A stretch of 64,000 bases of DNA from Marinobacter sp. es.042 (GCF_900188315.1 NZ_LT897781.1:1-64000); one strand, 5' to 3'. Counted from the stretch's first letter, positions 35,265-46,531 are shown. Notes: generated by a model from the sequence alone, not told the origin. Numbers and translations are program-made.

Positions 35265-36551
35265 TTACGCCTCCTGAAATGTCTGTTCGAAGAAGTGGTT
35301 CAGACGGCCCTGGACCGTCTCCCGCACTGCTTCAACCGGAATCTGCTCGACCAGCTCGTTGATAAAGGCCATGGTGAGCAGAACGTTCGCCTGACGCCGG
35401 CCGATACCCCGTGAAACCAGGTAAAACAGCGAAATTTCGTCAAGCTGGCCGATGGTCGCGCCATGGGCACATTTCACGTCATCGGCGTAGATTTCCAGTT
35501 CCGGCTTGGTGTCAATCTCTGCCCCGTTGGACAGCAGCAGGTTCTTGTTGTTCATATCCGCATTGGACTTCTGGGCGTCCTGATGGATATGAATCCGGCC
35601 ATTGAACACGGCGTGGGACTGGTCCGCTGCGATATTGCGATAGGTTTCTTCGCTGTTGCAGTGGGCAGCTACGTGCTCGATGGTGGTGTGGTTGTCGTAG
35701 TGCTGTTTGCCCTGGGTAACAACTACCCCGTTGAGCTTGCACTCAGCGCCTTCACCCTGAAGCCGGACCTGAAGGTCGTGCCGGCGCAGGGGGCCACCAA
35801 AGCCAACGGTATGGCTTTCAAACCGCGAGCTGCGCTGTTGCAGGACGCCGGTGGAGCCAATGTGCTGGACGTTCTCGCCTTCCATGTTAAGACGAATGCT
35901 GGTGATGTTGGCGCCGTCGGCCACATTGAATTCCGTAACGGTGTTGACCATGACCTGCGCCGAGCCGCTGGAGATGTACTCCTCCACGAGCGTAATCTGG
36001 CTATGACGGCCGGCATCCACGAAAATGCGCGGGAAAGCCGAACCGCTGGCCTCGGCCGTTACCTCGTGAACAATGAACAGCGGCTGGTCGAGCACTGCGT
36101 CTGGCTTCAGGCGAATCAGCAGGCCGTCTTCAAACCGGGCGGAATTCAACCGGGCCATCTGAACCGCCTTGTTGTCCAGGGTGCTGTCCAGGCGATCCGC
36201 CAGATCGCTGGCTTCCTCATCGCTCAGGTCGCCGAAGCTCTTGATGCTGATGCCGTCCAGATCCGGATATTCGCAGGCCTCCGGCATCATTACACCGTTA
36301 AGGAACGCAACCTTGTAGCCGGGCACTGCCAGGCCGCTGCCGGTCTTGCCATTCGCCGGCAGGGAGATGGCCATGTCGTCGGTCAGCTTCAGGTACTTGC
36401 TGGAGTATTTCCAGTTTTCGGTTTTCCGGGTCGGCAACGGCATGTCGACCAGAGCGGTTCCACGCTGCTTGCGCAGGGCGAGCAGGGGCTCCGGCAGGGA
36501 CTGCCCGGCCGGGTGCAGGAACGCGGTGGAAAGCGTGGGTGCTGGTTTCAT
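35265..36551 (-). CDS. sufD: Fe-S cluster assembly protein SufD
   Basis: The 428-residue protein forms the SufBC2D scaffold. The C-terminal beta-helix region contains DVKCAHGATIGQLDEISLFY and RGIGRRQANVLLTMAF, characteristic of SufD with its conserved Cys and His. The N-terminal part (WKYSSKYLKL) is helical. It lies 15 bases downstream of sufC. Confidence 0.95.
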   Translation of the reverse strand: MKPAPTLSTAFLHPAGQSLPEPLLALRKQRGTALVDMPLPTRKTENWKYSSKYLKLTDDMAISLPANGKTGSGLAVPGYKVAFLNGVMMPEACEYPDLDGISIKSFGDLSDEEASDLADRLDSTLDNKAVQMARLNSARFEDGLLIRLKPDAVLDQPLFIVHEVTAEASGSAFPRIFVDAGRHSQITLVEEYISSGSAQVMVNTVTEFNVADGANITSIRLNMEGENVQHIGSTGVLQQRSSRFESHTVGFGGPLRRHDLQVRLQGEGAECKLNGVVVTQGKQHYDNHTTIEHVAAHCNSEETYRNIAADQSHAVFNGRIHIHQDAQKSNADMNNKNLLLSNGAEIDTKPELEIYADDVKCAHGATIGQLDEISLFYLVSRGIGRRQANVLLTMAFINELVEQIPVEAVRETVQGRLNHFFEQTFQEA

Positions 36552-36566
36552 TCCGCGACCTCCCGT

Positions 36567-37352
36567 TTAGTTGGCAGAACTTGTGGCTGAACTGTCGGCA
36601 GTTTCTTCATCCTTGATACCCAGCCAGCCGTAGCCGCGTTCTTCCAGCTCCAGCGCCAGCTCGCGGCCACCGGATTTGATGATCCTGCCGCCTGCCAGAA
36701 CGTGCACGTAGTCCGGCACAATGTGGTTCAGCAGACGCTGGTAGTGGGTCACCATCAGGATGGCGCGGTCTTCCGCGCGCAGAGCATTCACGCCGTCAGA
36801 GACAACCTTCAGGGCGTCGATATCGAGCCCGGAGTCGGTCTCGTCGAGAATCGCCAGCTTCGGCTGCAGCAGCAGGGCCTGCATGATCTCATTACGCTTC
36901 TTCTCACCACCGGAGAAGCCTTCGTTGACGCCACGCTTCAGGAACGCCGGATCCAGATCCACCTGCTTGGAAATTTCTTTGGCGAGTTTCATGAACTCGG
37001 CCGCGTTCATCTCGTCCTGGCCTTTGTGCTGGCGCATGGCGTTCACGGCGGTGCGCAGGAACTGCAGGTTGCTCACGCCGGGGATCTCCACCGGGTACTG
37101 GAACGCCAGGAAAATGCCTTCGCGGGCACGCTCTTCGGTTTCAAGTTCCAGCAGGTTGTCGCCGTTCAGGGTGATTTCACCCTCGGTGACTTCAAATGCT
37201 TCGTTGCCTGCCAGCACCTGCGACAGGGTGCTCTTACCAGAGCCGTTGGGGCCCATGATGGCGTGAACTTCCCCGGCCTTGATTTCCAGGTTGATGCCCT
37301 TGAGGATTTCTTTGCCCTCAACGGATGCGTGCAGGTTCTTGATGCTCAGCAT
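36567..37352 (-). CDS. sufC: Fe-S assembly ATPase SufC
   Basis: The 261-residue ABC-type ATPase shows Walker A GPNGSGKS, signature FSGGEKKR and Walker B LAILDETDSGLD. It drives conformational change in the SufB-SufD pair. The start MLSIKNLHASV at 37352 matches the family; six extra codons upstream are not needed. A Ser/Thr/Ala-rich tail of about 15 residues is unusual. Confidence 0.96.
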   Translation of the reverse strand: MLSIKNLHASVEGKEILKGINLEIKAGEVHAIMGPNGSGKSTLSQVLAGNEAFEVTEGEITLNGDNLLELETEERAREGIFLAFQYPVEIPGVSNLQFLRTAVNAMRQHKGQDEMNAAEFMKLAKEISKQVDLDPAFLKRGVNEGFSGGEKKRNEIMQALLLQPKLAILDETDSGLDIDALKVVSDGVNALRAEDRAILMVTHYQRLLNHIVPDYVHVLAGGRIIKSGGRELALELEERGYGWLGIKDEETADSSATSSAN

Positions 37353-37420
37353 TTGTAGCGTCTCTCTCATTTAACCGTCTGAATTCTGTTGCCTGCCCCT
37401 AACTGGGGGGAGTCAGCCAT

Positions 37421-37512
37421 CGGGCAGGCCCTTCCGGGATACGCTGTAAATACGTCCCTGTACGCTCGACGAAATCATCCCTGATTTCGACGATCCCGGA
37501 AGGGCCTGCCCG
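37421..37512. repeat. Long palindromic interspersed repeat, copy 1 (sufC-sufB gap)
   Basis: Perfect 20-bp outer arms at 37421-37440 and 37493-37512 (CGGGCAGGCCCTTCCGGGAT and its complement) enclose ACGCTGTAAATACGTCCCTG and an inner hairpin CGAAATCA-TCCC-TGATTTCG (37470-37489). The layout matches the element at 39363-39465. It lies within the suf operon and would fold in the mRNA. Confidence 0.85.
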
Positions 37513-37547
37513 ACGGCTTCTGCGATACTTTTGTGCTTGCCGTCCTG

Positions 37548-38996
<1,449 letters not shown>

Positions 38997-39213
38997 GATC
39001 GTCGCTCCGTATTCTCTCATCGCGGGCTTGCGCCCTTGGTGTCGCCGGCAGCCTCATGAATGGGCTGTCGATCGGATGTCATCAGTTTGGGTGTTGCAGT
39101 GGTCGCTCATCCTGTGAGTACGCCCTGCAATCGCTTTTTGGATGACGGATTTCCAAAGCTGATGCTGAAAAATAAGTAGAAAACCCGTTCGTATCCATCG
39201 CTTCTGGGCAGCG

Positions 39214-39246
39214 ATTATACAATACCAGAGTAAAATAGTCAGGTAT
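39214..39246 (-). promoter_or_regulatory. suf promoter with IscR type-1-like operator
   Basis: On the minus strand, -10 TATAAT (39214-39219) and -35 CTGACT (39237-39242) are 17 bases apart. Over them lies a 25-bp imperfect palindrome at 39222-39246, ATACCTGACTA...CTCTGGTAT, which agrees with the E. coli IscR type 1 consensus (as I recall it) at 23 of 25 positions. Binding here would cover the -35 box and repress when [2Fe-2S]-IscR is abundant. Confidence 0.75.
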
Positions 39247-39362
39247 TAATTTGGGCGTGGGGTGATTATACCTTAATCGGCCTTTGGGGCACTAAGGGGG
39301 TGGTAATGAGGCTGATAGTCTGGCTCTTGTAGGTCTGGGGCTTTTGAGGTGAGTGCATGGCA

Positions 39363-39465
39363 GGGTGAGCGGGAAGTCTCCCCAGACACGCCGTGAACCC
39401 ATCCATGGGGGCTTGGTGTTGCCATCCCTGGCAACACACAGTCTGGGGAGACTTCCCCCTCACCC
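39363..39465. repeat. Long palindromic interspersed repeat, copy 2
   Basis: 25-bp arms at 39363-39387 and 39441-39465 (one mismatch) flank ACGCCGTGAACCCATCCATG and an inner 9-bp hairpin GTGTTGCCA-TCCC-TGGCAACAC (39416-39437). The inner order resembles the 37421-37512 element although the arms differ. It ends next to the trhP stop. Confidence 0.85.
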
Positions 39466-39474
39466 CGCCTCAGA

Positions 39475-40797
39475 CTAATTGCTAGGCGCCGAGGGCAATA
39501 TTCTGGTGAGGTAGCTGTGGTCCAGATTCTGAGGAAGATCAGCAGGTATCGGAATCCGCACGATATGCCCGCTGCCCGGCGCATAGTCCATGGCCTGGCC
39601 GTTTCGGTTTTCCATGACATTAGCCGAGAACCGGATGTTGCCAGCCGGGCTGATCAGTTCCAGTTGGTCGCCGGGCGCGAATTTGTTTTTCACGTCTATG
39701 GTCAGCCACTGGTCATCCTTGTCGGTAATGGTGCCAACCACCTGCTGGGTGCCGAGGAATGAGGAGCCCTGTTCGTAGGTCTGGTATTCCCGTGGCAGGT
39801 GGCGGCGGAGGAAGCCTTCGGTATAGCCACGGTTGGAGAGGGCTTCGAGTTCGTCCATCAGGTTCATGTCGAACGGCTTTCCTTGCATCGCCTCGTCGAT
39901 GGCGCGGCGGTAGACCTGGGTGGTGCGGGCCACGTAGTAGGTGCTCTTCGTGCGGCCTTCGATTTTCAGGGAATGAACGCCCATCTTTGCCAGTTCAGCG
40001 ACGTGTTGGACGGCTCTCAAATCCTTTGAGTTCATGATGTAGGTGCCGTGCTCGTCCTCATAGGCGGGTATGAATCCGCCCGGGCGGTTAGGCTCTTCCA
40101 GCAGGATTTCTTTCGGTTCCACCTCCTGTACGCCGCCGCCGCAGGTGGCGATCAGGTCGCCGGTCTGGTCGTGGCTGTGCTGGACCTGTTTGTAGTTCCA
40201 GCGGCAGGCGTTGGTGCAGGCGCCCTGGTTGGCGTCCCGGTGGTTCATGTAACCCGAGAGCAGGCAGCGGCCAGAATAAGCCATGCACAGGGCACCGTGA
40301 ACGAAGACTTCGAGCTCCATCTCCGGGACCCGTTCGCGGATCTCGCGAATTTCATTCAGGGCCAGTTCACGGGAGAGGATGACCCGGCTGATTCCCTGAC
40401 GCCGCCAGAACTCTACCGTGGCCCAGTTCACCGCGTTGGCCTGTACTGAAAGATGGATGGGTTGGTCTGGCCATTTTTCCCGCACCAGCATGATCAGGCC
40501 GGGGTCCGACATGATCAGCGCGTCGGGTTTTTGTTCCAGTACTGGCGCCAGATCTCTCAGATAGGACCGCACCTTGTCGTTGTGAGGTGCTATGTTGGAG
40601 ACAAGGTAGAACTGTTTGCCCAGTTCGTGGGCCCGTTCAATGCCCGCGCCAAGCGCTGCAACGTCTTTGAAACTGTTGTTTCTTACTCTCAGCGAATAGC
40701 GCGGCTGGCCGGCGTAGACCGCATCGGCGCCATAGGCAAAGGCGGTTTCAAGGTGTTCGGGGGTGCCCGCGGGGGCGAGCAGTTCCGGGGTGTTCAT
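39475..40797 (-). CDS. trhP: tRNA 5-hydroxyuridine modification protein TrhP (U32 peptidase family)
   Basis: The start MNTPELLAPAGTPEHL at 40797 gives 440 residues. U32 motifs are clear: ELEVFVHGALCMAYSGRCLL, with cysteines that likely bind an Fe-S cluster together with GACTNACRW. TrhP (YegQ) takes part in prephenate-dependent 5-hydroxylation of wobble uridine. It stands alone, divergent from the AraC-type gene. Confidence 0.92.
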   Translation of the reverse strand: MNTPELLAPAGTPEHLETAFAYGADAVYAGQPRYSLRVRNNSFKDVAALGAGIERAHELGKQFYLVSNIAPHNDKVRSYLRDLAPVLEQKPDALIMSDPGLIMLVREKWPDQPIHLSVQANAVNWATVEFWRRQGISRVILSRELALNEIREIRERVPEMELEVFVHGALCMAYSGRCLLSGYMNHRDANQGACTNACRWNYKQVQHSHDQTGDLIATCGGGVQEVEPKEILLEEPNRPGGFIPAYEDEHGTYIMNSKDLRAVQHVAELAKMGVHSLKIEGRTKSTYYVARTTQVYRRAIDEAMQGKPFDMNLMDELEALSNRGYTEGFLRRHLPREYQTYEQGSSFLGTQQVVGTITDKDDQWLTIDVKNKFAPGDQLELISPAGNIRFSANVMENRNGQAMDYAPGSGHIVRIPIPADLPQNLDHSYLTRILPSAPSN

Positions 40798-40955
40798 AGT
40801 GGCTCCGGGCGATTCTGAAAACGGGCCATTTTGCCGCATGCGGTCGGCCGCTCCCTTGATCCTGCTCAAAGGTCTTATTGATTATTTTCGGCTAACATGT
40901 GTACGCTCACGGTTCGGGCTTTTCGGGCCGAAGCGTTGCAAAGGAGGAATTCCAG

Positions 40956-41312
40956 ATGGCATCAAAGCCTCTGACGCCAGAGGTGGCGCGGGCTTCGCTG
41001 AGTGTCAGGGTCAGTTCCCTGATCAGTGTTCAGCTTGCTCGTGGCAAAGTTGGTGTGGAAGTCGTGGCGTCGCAGCTGCATATGAGCCGCTACACGTTGC
41101 ACAAGAAACTGAAGCGTGAAGGGCTGACATTCGCCCGTTTGCTGGAGGATGTTCGCCGCAGGCAGGCGCTGACCTACATGCAGGACAGGACCAAACCGCT
41201 GGTGGAGATTGCCGAGCAGCTCGGTTTTTCGGAGTTGAGCGCATTCAGCCGGGCTTTCAAGCGCTGGATGGGGACATCCCCGGCTGAATACCGCTCTGTC
41301 AGGCTATCCTGA
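40956..41312 (+). CDS. Stand-alone AraC-type DNA-binding protein
   Basis: The ATG at 40956 follows AAAGGAGG and gives 118 residues made almost wholly of two helix-turn-helix motifs (GVEVVASQLHMSRYTLHKKL and LVEIAEQLGFSELSAFSRAF). There is no effector-binding domain, so its activity must be set by level or a partner. The target is unknown; it converges with fabB. Confidence 0.85.
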   Translation: MASKPLTPEVARASLSVRVSSLISVQLARGKVGVEVVASQLHMSRYTLHKKLKREGLTFARLLEDVRRRQALTYMQDRTKPLVEIAEQLGFSELSAFSRAFKRWMGTSPAEYRSVRLS

Positions 41313-41318
41313 TCCGGA

Positions 41319-42530
41319 TCAGACTTTTTTGAACACCAGTGAGGCATTGGTACCACCAAAGCCAAAGCTGTTGCTCATCACCAGGTCCAGTTTCTGGTTA
41401 TCCATGCGTTCCCGAACGATCGGGTAGCCTTCGGCCCCTTCATCAAGGTCCTGGATATTTGCCGATGGAGCAATAAAGCCGTCACGCAGCATGATCAGGC
41501 TGTAAATAGCCTCATGTACGCCCGCCGCGCCAAGAGCGTGGCCGCAAAGGGGTTTGGTGGAGCTCAACGGCGGAATCTTGTCGCCAAATGTCTCTTTCAG
41601 GGCTTTCAGCTCGGTGATATCGCCGGCCGGGGTGCTGGTTCCGTGAGTGTTGATGTAGCTGATCTCACCATCCAGGTTTTTCATGGCCTGCTGCATGCAC
41701 CGTACAGCGCCCTCGCCACTGGGGGCGACCATGTCAGCGCCGTCGGAAGTGGCGCCAAAGCCGACCAGCTCAGCCAGGATGTTTGCGCCTCGGGCCTCGG
41801 CGTGTTCCAGGGCTTCGAGTGCCAGCACACCACCACCACCAGAGATAACGAAACCATCACGGTGCGCGTCATAAGTACGTGACGCCAGTTCCGGCGTGTC
41901 GTTGTATTTCGTCGACAGGGCGCCCATGGCATCGAACAGCAGGCTCAGGGTCCAGTGGATATCTTCGCCACCGCCAGCAAACATGACATCCTGGCGCCCG
42001 AGAGCGATCAGATCGGCGGCATGGCCGATCGAATGCGCGCTGGTAGCGCAGGCAGAGGTGATGCCGTAGTTAATGCCGCGGATGCCAAAGCCGGTTGCCA
42101 GTGACGCGTTGATCGCACTGCCCATGGTCCGGGGCACGCGATAGGGGCCAACCCGGCGGATACCGCGGTCGCGATGGGTATCGATGGAATCCAGCAGTTC
42201 AACCGTTGAGGCACCGCCCTGGCCAAAGATGATACCGGTGGTGTCGGCCTTGATGTGCTCATCGGTCAGCCCGGCCTGCTCGATAGCCTCAAGCATCGCC
42301 AGATAGGTGTAACCGGAAGCGGGGCACATGAAACGCCACAGTTTCCGGTCAATCAATTCGGGCAGGTTCAGGTTGATCTGGCCGCAGATGTGGCTGCGCA
42401 GACCATTGTCCCGGGCTTCTTCGCTAAAGCCGATGCCAGAACGGGATTCCCTGAGTGACTGCGCGACTTCCTTCTGGTTGGTACCAAGGCTGGAAACAAT
42501 GCCCATACCGGTGATTACAACACGACGCAT
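41319..42530 (-). CDS. fabB: 3-oxoacyl-ACP synthase I FabB
   Basis: The 403-residue condensing enzyme has Cys161 ([12 protein letters not shown]), His in [13 protein letters not shown] and His in [11 protein letters not shown]. With FabA it makes unsaturated fatty acids anaerobically. It lies 11 bases after fabA in the same operon, the common pseudomonad-type arrangement. Confidence 0.96.
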   Translation of the reverse strand: MRRVVITGMGIVSSLGTNQKEVAQSLRESRSGIGFSEEARDNGLRSHICGQINLNLPELIDRKLWRFMCPASGYTYLAMLEAIEQAGLTDEHIKADTTGIIFGQGGASTVELLDSIDTHRDRGIRRVGPYRVPRTMGSAINASLATGFGIRGINYGITSACATSAHSIGHAADLIALGRQDVMFAGGGEDIHWTLSLLFDAMGALSTKYNDTPELASRTYDAHRDGFVISGGGGVLALEALEHAEARGANILAELVGFGATSDGADMVAPSGEGAVRCMQQAMKNLDGEISYINTHGTSTPAGDITELKALKETFGDKIPPLSSTKPLCGHALGAAGVHEAIYSLIMLRDGFIAPSANIQDLDEGAEGYPIVRERMDNQKLDLVMSNSFGFGGTNASLVFKKV

Positions 42531-42541
42531 CCTGTTAACTC

Positions 42542-43051
42542 CTAAAAATCATCGGTCGAGGTGAACATGCCGACCCGCAGGTCTTTGGCTGTGTAGATTT
42601 CCCGGCCGTCTACCTCCATCCGGCCATCGGCAATTGCCATGGTCAGTTTGCGCCTGATCACGCGTTTGAGATCCAGGCGGTAGGTGACTTTCTTGGCCGT
42701 CGGCAAAACCTGGCCGGTGAACTTCACTTCACCGGCGCCCAATGCGCGGCCCTTGCCTTCACCGCCACCCCAGGCGAGGAAGAAGCCTACCAGCTGCCAC
42801 ATGGCATCGAGGCCGAGGCAGCCCGGCATCACGGGATCGTCAACGAAGTGCACCTTGAAGAACCACAGGTCCGGATTGATGTCGAGCTCCGCTACCAGGC
42901 TGCCCTTGCCGTATAGGCCGTCGTCGTCCGCAATGTGCGTAACGCGGTCAAACATCAGCATCTCGTTGATGGGCAGGCGCATGGAGCCGGGGAAGAGCTC
43001 GCCATGGCCGCATTTGATCAGGTCTTCTTTATCAAAATGATCCGGGTTCAT
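42542..43051 (-). CDS. fabA: 3-hydroxydecanoyl-ACP dehydratase/isomerase FabA
   Basis: The 169-residue enzyme starts [12 protein letters not shown] at 43051. Catalytic H68 ([13 protein letters not shown]) and D82 (GLDAMWQ) correspond to E. coli H71 and D85 (approximate family numbering). It introduces the cis double bond at C10. An upstream in-frame start at 43087 lacks support. Confidence 0.96.
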   Translation of the reverse strand: MNPDHFDKEDLIKCGHGELFPGSMRLPINEMLMFDRVTHIADDDGLYGKGSLVAELDINPDLWFFKVHFVDDPVMPGCLGLDAMWQLVGFFLAWGGGEGKGRALGAGEVKFTGQVLPTAKKVTYRLDLKRVIRRKLTMAIADGRMEVDGREIYTAKDLRVGMFTSTDDF

Positions 43052-43221
43052 AGTGCCAGTGTCTCTGTTACAAAATGATTTCCTCATACTTTAGCTCGAA
43101 TTTCGGGAGCTGCTATTGACCTTTAGTGGATGATTGCCGGTTTCAGAGCAAGCCAAACCATACCTGCTTGCCGACAGATTGCGTACAATGCGGCAAAACG
43201 CCTGTTAACAAGGGAATTTCC

Positions 43222-43593
43222 ATGACCGCGTACATGATCCTGAAACACCTGCACGTGACCACCGCGTACCTTACGATTATCCTCTTTGCCCTGCGCCTGC
43301 TGCTCGACGCGGTCGGAAAACCGGGCTGGCGCGAGACACCGTTGCGGTTTATTCCCCACATCAATGACACCATTCTGTTGGTGGCAGCGATCTCCCTGGT
43401 GTTTGTCGCCGGGTACGCGTCGGCCATGCCGGGGTGGCTGATCGCCAAAATTGTCTTGCTGGTCGGCTATATCATTGCTGGCGTGTTTGCCCTGAAAACC
43501 ACCCTCGGAAAGCCCGTTCGAATTTCCGCTGCGGTACTGGCCCTGGTGCAATTTACGGCCATTCTTCATCTGGCCCTGGCCAAGCCGTTCTGA
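43222..43593 (+). CDS. SirB2-family membrane protein
   Basis: The 123-residue protein has four membrane helices and the N-terminal ILKHLHVTTAYLTIILFALR with a conserved His, as in SirB2/YchQ proteins. Function is not established. The ATG at 43222 follows AAGGGAA. It is divergent from fabA and convergent with the ion channel, stops two bases apart. Confidence 0.82.
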   Translation: MTAYMILKHLHVTTAYLTIILFALRLLLDAVGKPGWRETPLRFIPHINDTILLVAAISLVFVAGYASAMPGWLIAKIVLLVGYIIAGVFALKTTLGKPVRISAAVLALVQFTAILHLALAKPF

Positions 43594-43594
43594 G

Positions 43595-44416
43595 TCAGCG
43601 CTTTTCGCTGATCTGCTTCGTCAGCTCCGCCAGTTGTACCTGAACGGCCTGGAGCTGGCGGGTAATCTCGTCCCGCTCATCATGGGCCTGTTGGGCCTGC
43701 TGGGCGTTCTGCTCCTCGCTCATGACCTCAAGAATCGCCCCGATCATCATATTCAGGAAAACAAACGCCGTCAGGAATATGAAGGTGATGTAGAAAACCC
43801 AGCTCAGCGGGTACTGTTCCATGGTGGCGTACATCACATCCGTCCAGTCCTCGAAGGTGGCCACCCGGAAGAGTGTCAGCATGGCAATGGCCACGTCGCC
43901 CCACAGCTCCTCGTCCACGCTGGCGAAGAACATCGAACCCATGGCCGCGTATATGTAGAAAATGATGAACATCAGCAGGGCGATATAGCCCATTCGCGGA
44001 ATCGCTTTTAGCAGCGAGTTGATCAGGAACCGGAGCTCCGGAACCACCGACACCAGGCGCAACACCCGGAATACCCGCAACAGACGTCCCAGCAGAACCG
44101 CCTCGGAGTTGTCCAGAGGAATCAGGCTGCCGATGACCACCAGGGTATCGAACAGGTTCCATCCGTCGAACAGAAAACGTTTCTTGTTGGTGCACACACC
44201 GAATCGGAACAGGATTTCCAGCAGGAAAAACAGGGTGATGGCGTTGTCCATCACGATGAGCGACTTCTCCACCAGGGGAGGCAGATCATAGGTTTTGGCG
44301 CCAATGGTCAGTGCCGACAGGATGATGATGGTGATGACTGCGCCCTGGAAAACCTTGCTGGACTCAATGCGGCGGAGTTTCTCGAAACCGGAGGCGGGGT
44401 TTAATTGGGAAGGCAT
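43595..44416 (-). CDS. Voltage-gated cation channel, single-domain
   Basis: The 273-residue protein has six membrane segments. S4 carries arginines every third residue (R111, R114, R117, R120), and a pore loop with filter TFEDWTD (187-193). A C-terminal coiled coil (about 230-270) would hold the tetramer. Bacterial Na+ channels have TLESW; the extra acidic residues here resemble Ca2+-selective variants, so Ca2+ permeation is a possibility. Confidence 0.88.
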   Translation of the reverse strand: MPSQLNPASGFEKLRRIESSKVFQGAVITIIILSALTIGAKTYDLPPLVEKSLIVMDNAITLFFLLEILFRFGVCTNKKRFLFDGWNLFDTLVVIGSLIPLDNSEAVLLGRLLRVFRVLRLVSVVPELRFLINSLLKAIPRMGYIALLMFIIFYIYAAMGSMFFASVDEELWGDVAIAMLTLFRVATFEDWTDVMYATMEQYPLSWVFYITFIFLTAFVFLNMMIGAILEVMSEEQNAQQAQQAHDERDEITRQLQAVQVQLAELTKQISEKR

Positions 44417-44636
44417 GGCAGACGACGGCTCCAGATAATTCGGGGAAGGCCGAATTCTAAAGGCCAGGGAAGGAATTGGATAGCCTCAACAAAAGGGGAT
44501 CCTTGGTGCATAGTATGCGGCTGCACGTAATTAGCAGGATTTATTCAGGCTGATCAGAAATATTCATTCGTGCGATTCGCAAACCCTTCCCATAATCAAC
44601 TTGCAAACAAAAAAATCAAAAAGCGAGTGACATTCC

Positions 44637-45989
44637 ATGGAAGATAGACCGGAGTTAGCCGGCTGGCGCTGGGGGCCGTTCACGTTCCGCGTGCCGTTCT
44701 ACCATACGCGCCTTTGCTGGTCCGAGTTCTTGCAAGGGCTGTTTGTTTCGGCCGCCACAGGCCTGGCCCTGATCCCCGTGATGACTGCCTTTTTCGGCCT
44801 CAGTTTTGAAGAAGCCGTTGCATTGTCGATGATTCATGCCTCCTTGATTGCCTCGGCGGTGATCGTTTTCGGCGAGCCCTACGCGGGCGGCTGGATTACT
44901 CCCGCGTTGCCCCTGATTCTGGCGTTTGTGATAGGGGGCTACGAGGACCCGGTCAGCCGGTTCCAGGCGATGACCGCGCTGAGCCTGGTGTTTGCCTCGC
45001 TTGTCCTGTTTCTCGGAATAACCGGCCTGGGTCGTCGCTTTGTGATCTGGCTACCCGATACGCTCAAGGCCGGCATTATTCTCGGCGCCTCAATAGCCGC
45101 GCTCAAGCGGGTGTTCGTGGACGATGCCGAGCGCTTTCTGCTTGAACAGCCCATCGCGACGGGCCTTGCCTGTGCCATCTGCCTGATATTCACGTTCTCC
45201 ATTCCGATGCAGAAGCTCAAGGAGCGCAGCCGGTTCTTCTTTATGCTGGGAGCCCTGGGCCTGCTGCCGGGCTTTCTGGCTGCGGCCATCGTCGGGCCAT
45301 TGGTCGGCGAGGTGAATTTCGATATTCAATGGGGAATCCTGGTGCCCCCACTGGGCGAGGCATTGGCGAAGGTTTCGCCGTTGGCCATAGGTTGGCCGTC
45401 CCAGGAAATGATTCTCCAGAGTATTCCGCTGGCACTGATTTCCTACATTATCCTGTTTGGCGATCTGGTCACCGGGAATGAAGTGTTGCGGGACGGCTTG
45501 AAGGTGCGCAAGGACGAGCACGTGGATATTAACCTGAACCGCACCCATTTCTCCCTGTCGATCCGTAACGCCATCATGGGTATTGTGGCGCCCTTCTTCC
45601 CGACTCAGGGAGCGGTATGGACTGGCGTACATGTAATTGTGGTGCAGCGCTGGAAGCAGGGGCCTAAGGCCATGAACAGCTTGCACAGTGGCCTGGCCTC
45701 CTACTACCTGATGGGCCTGCCGTTCATCTACTTCCTGTTGCCGCTGCTGACCGGGCTCAAACCGCTGCTGGGTGTTGCGCTGTCGCTGACTCTCGTACTG
45801 ACCGGTTTTGCCTGTGCTTACATCGCCATGTCAATCCCGAGGGACAATGCCTCAAGGGGTACGGTGGTTCTGATCGGCGCTGCTCTGGCGTTCTTTGAGC
45901 CATGGATGGGGCTGCTGATAGGCGTGGTAGCAACCCTGGCTCTCGTGGGCTGGGATCGCAGCCCGGACCCGATTCCCCACGACGAGTGA
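44637..45989 (+). CDS. Putative multi-span permease (NCS2-like)
   Basis: The 450-residue hydrophobic protein has about 12-14 membrane segments. The broken helix and inverted-repeat feel (GLFVSAATGLALIPVM; PFFPTQGAVWTGVH) recall the nucleobase/ascorbate (NCS2/SulP fold) transporters, but no diagnostic motif fixes the substrate. A 220-bp gap with AT-rich stretches precedes it, and it converges with the EVE gene. Confidence 0.55.
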   Translation: MEDRPELAGWRWGPFTFRVPFYHTRLCWSEFLQGLFVSAATGLALIPVMTAFFGLSFEEAVALSMIHASLIASAVIVFGEPYAGGWITPALPLILAFVIGGYEDPVSRFQAMTALSLVFASLVLFLGITGLGRRFVIWLPDTLKAGIILGASIAALKRVFVDDAERFLLEQPIATGLACAICLIFTFSIPMQKLKERSRFFFMLGALGLLPGFLAAAIVGPLVGEVNFDIQWGILVPPLGEALAKVSPLAIGWPSQEMILQSIPLALISYIILFGDLVTGNEVLRDGLKVRKDEHVDINLNRTHFSLSIRNAIMGIVAPFFPTQGAVWTGVHVIVVQRWKQGPKAMNSLHSGLASYYLMGLPFIYFLLPLLTGLKPLLGVALSLTLVLTGFACAYIAMSIPRDNASRGTVVLIGAALAFFEPWMGLLIGVVATLALVGWDRSPDPIPHDE

Positions 45990-46013
45990 CGAGCCGATGG
46001 CAGATCCCCGGTG

Positions 46014-46475
46014 TCAGCCAGCCTGGCCCAGGATTATCTGCCACTCCTCCTCGCTCACGGGCATCACCGAGAGCCGGTTACCCTTGCGGACCAAAGGCAG
46101 GTCTTCGAGCCCGGCCATGGATTTCAGCTCATCCAGCGGGATCAGTTTCGGCAGCGTGCGAATGTACTTCATGTCCACGGCTTGCCAGCGAGGCTTCTCA
46201 GCGGTGCTCTTGGCATCAAAATAGGGTGATTCAGGATCAAACTGGGTTGGATCTGGATAGGCGCTGCGAACGACCTTTACGATACCGGCTATCCCGATGT
46301 GTTTGCAGCTGGAGTGGTAAAGAAAGACCTCGTCACCCTCTGCCATGCGCGCCAGAAAATTCCGGGCCTGGTAGTTGCGCACGCCATCCCAGGGGATCAC
46401 CCCGTTCGGGGCTTTCGCAAAATCCTCAATGCCGCATTCTGCAGGTTCTGATTTAACCAGCCACTTCGTCATCAA
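46014..46475 (-). CDS. EVE domain protein
   Basis: The 153-residue protein is a whole EVE domain, of the PUA-like group: MTKWLVKSEPAECGIEDF, WDGVRNYQARNFL, EVFLYHSSCKHIGIAG. EVE domains bind modified bases in DNA or RNA. Two adjacent ATGs (46475 and 46472) are possible starts. It is encoded on its own. Confidence 0.9.
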   Translation of the reverse strand: MMTKWLVKSEPAECGIEDFAKAPNGVIPWDGVRNYQARNFLARMAEGDEVFLYHSSCKHIGIAGIVKVVRSAYPDPTQFDPESPYFDAKSTAEKPRWQAVDMKYIRTLPKLIPLDELKSMAGLEDLPLVRKGNRLSVMPVSEEEWQIILGQAG

Positions 46476-46531
46476 TTACTCCAATTGTCTGCGGGTACCG
46501 CAAGCATCGGTAAATAAGGACAGTACTCGGT

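Larger units (their letters stand above)
38997..39474. other. Regulatory gap between sufB and trhP
   Basis: No gene is visible in this 478-bp stretch. It holds the suf promoter with an IscR-like site (39214-39246) and a second long palindromic repeat (39363-39465). The leader of the suf mRNA is about 210 bases long. No regulator gene (iscR or sufR) lies here. Confidence 0.6.
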
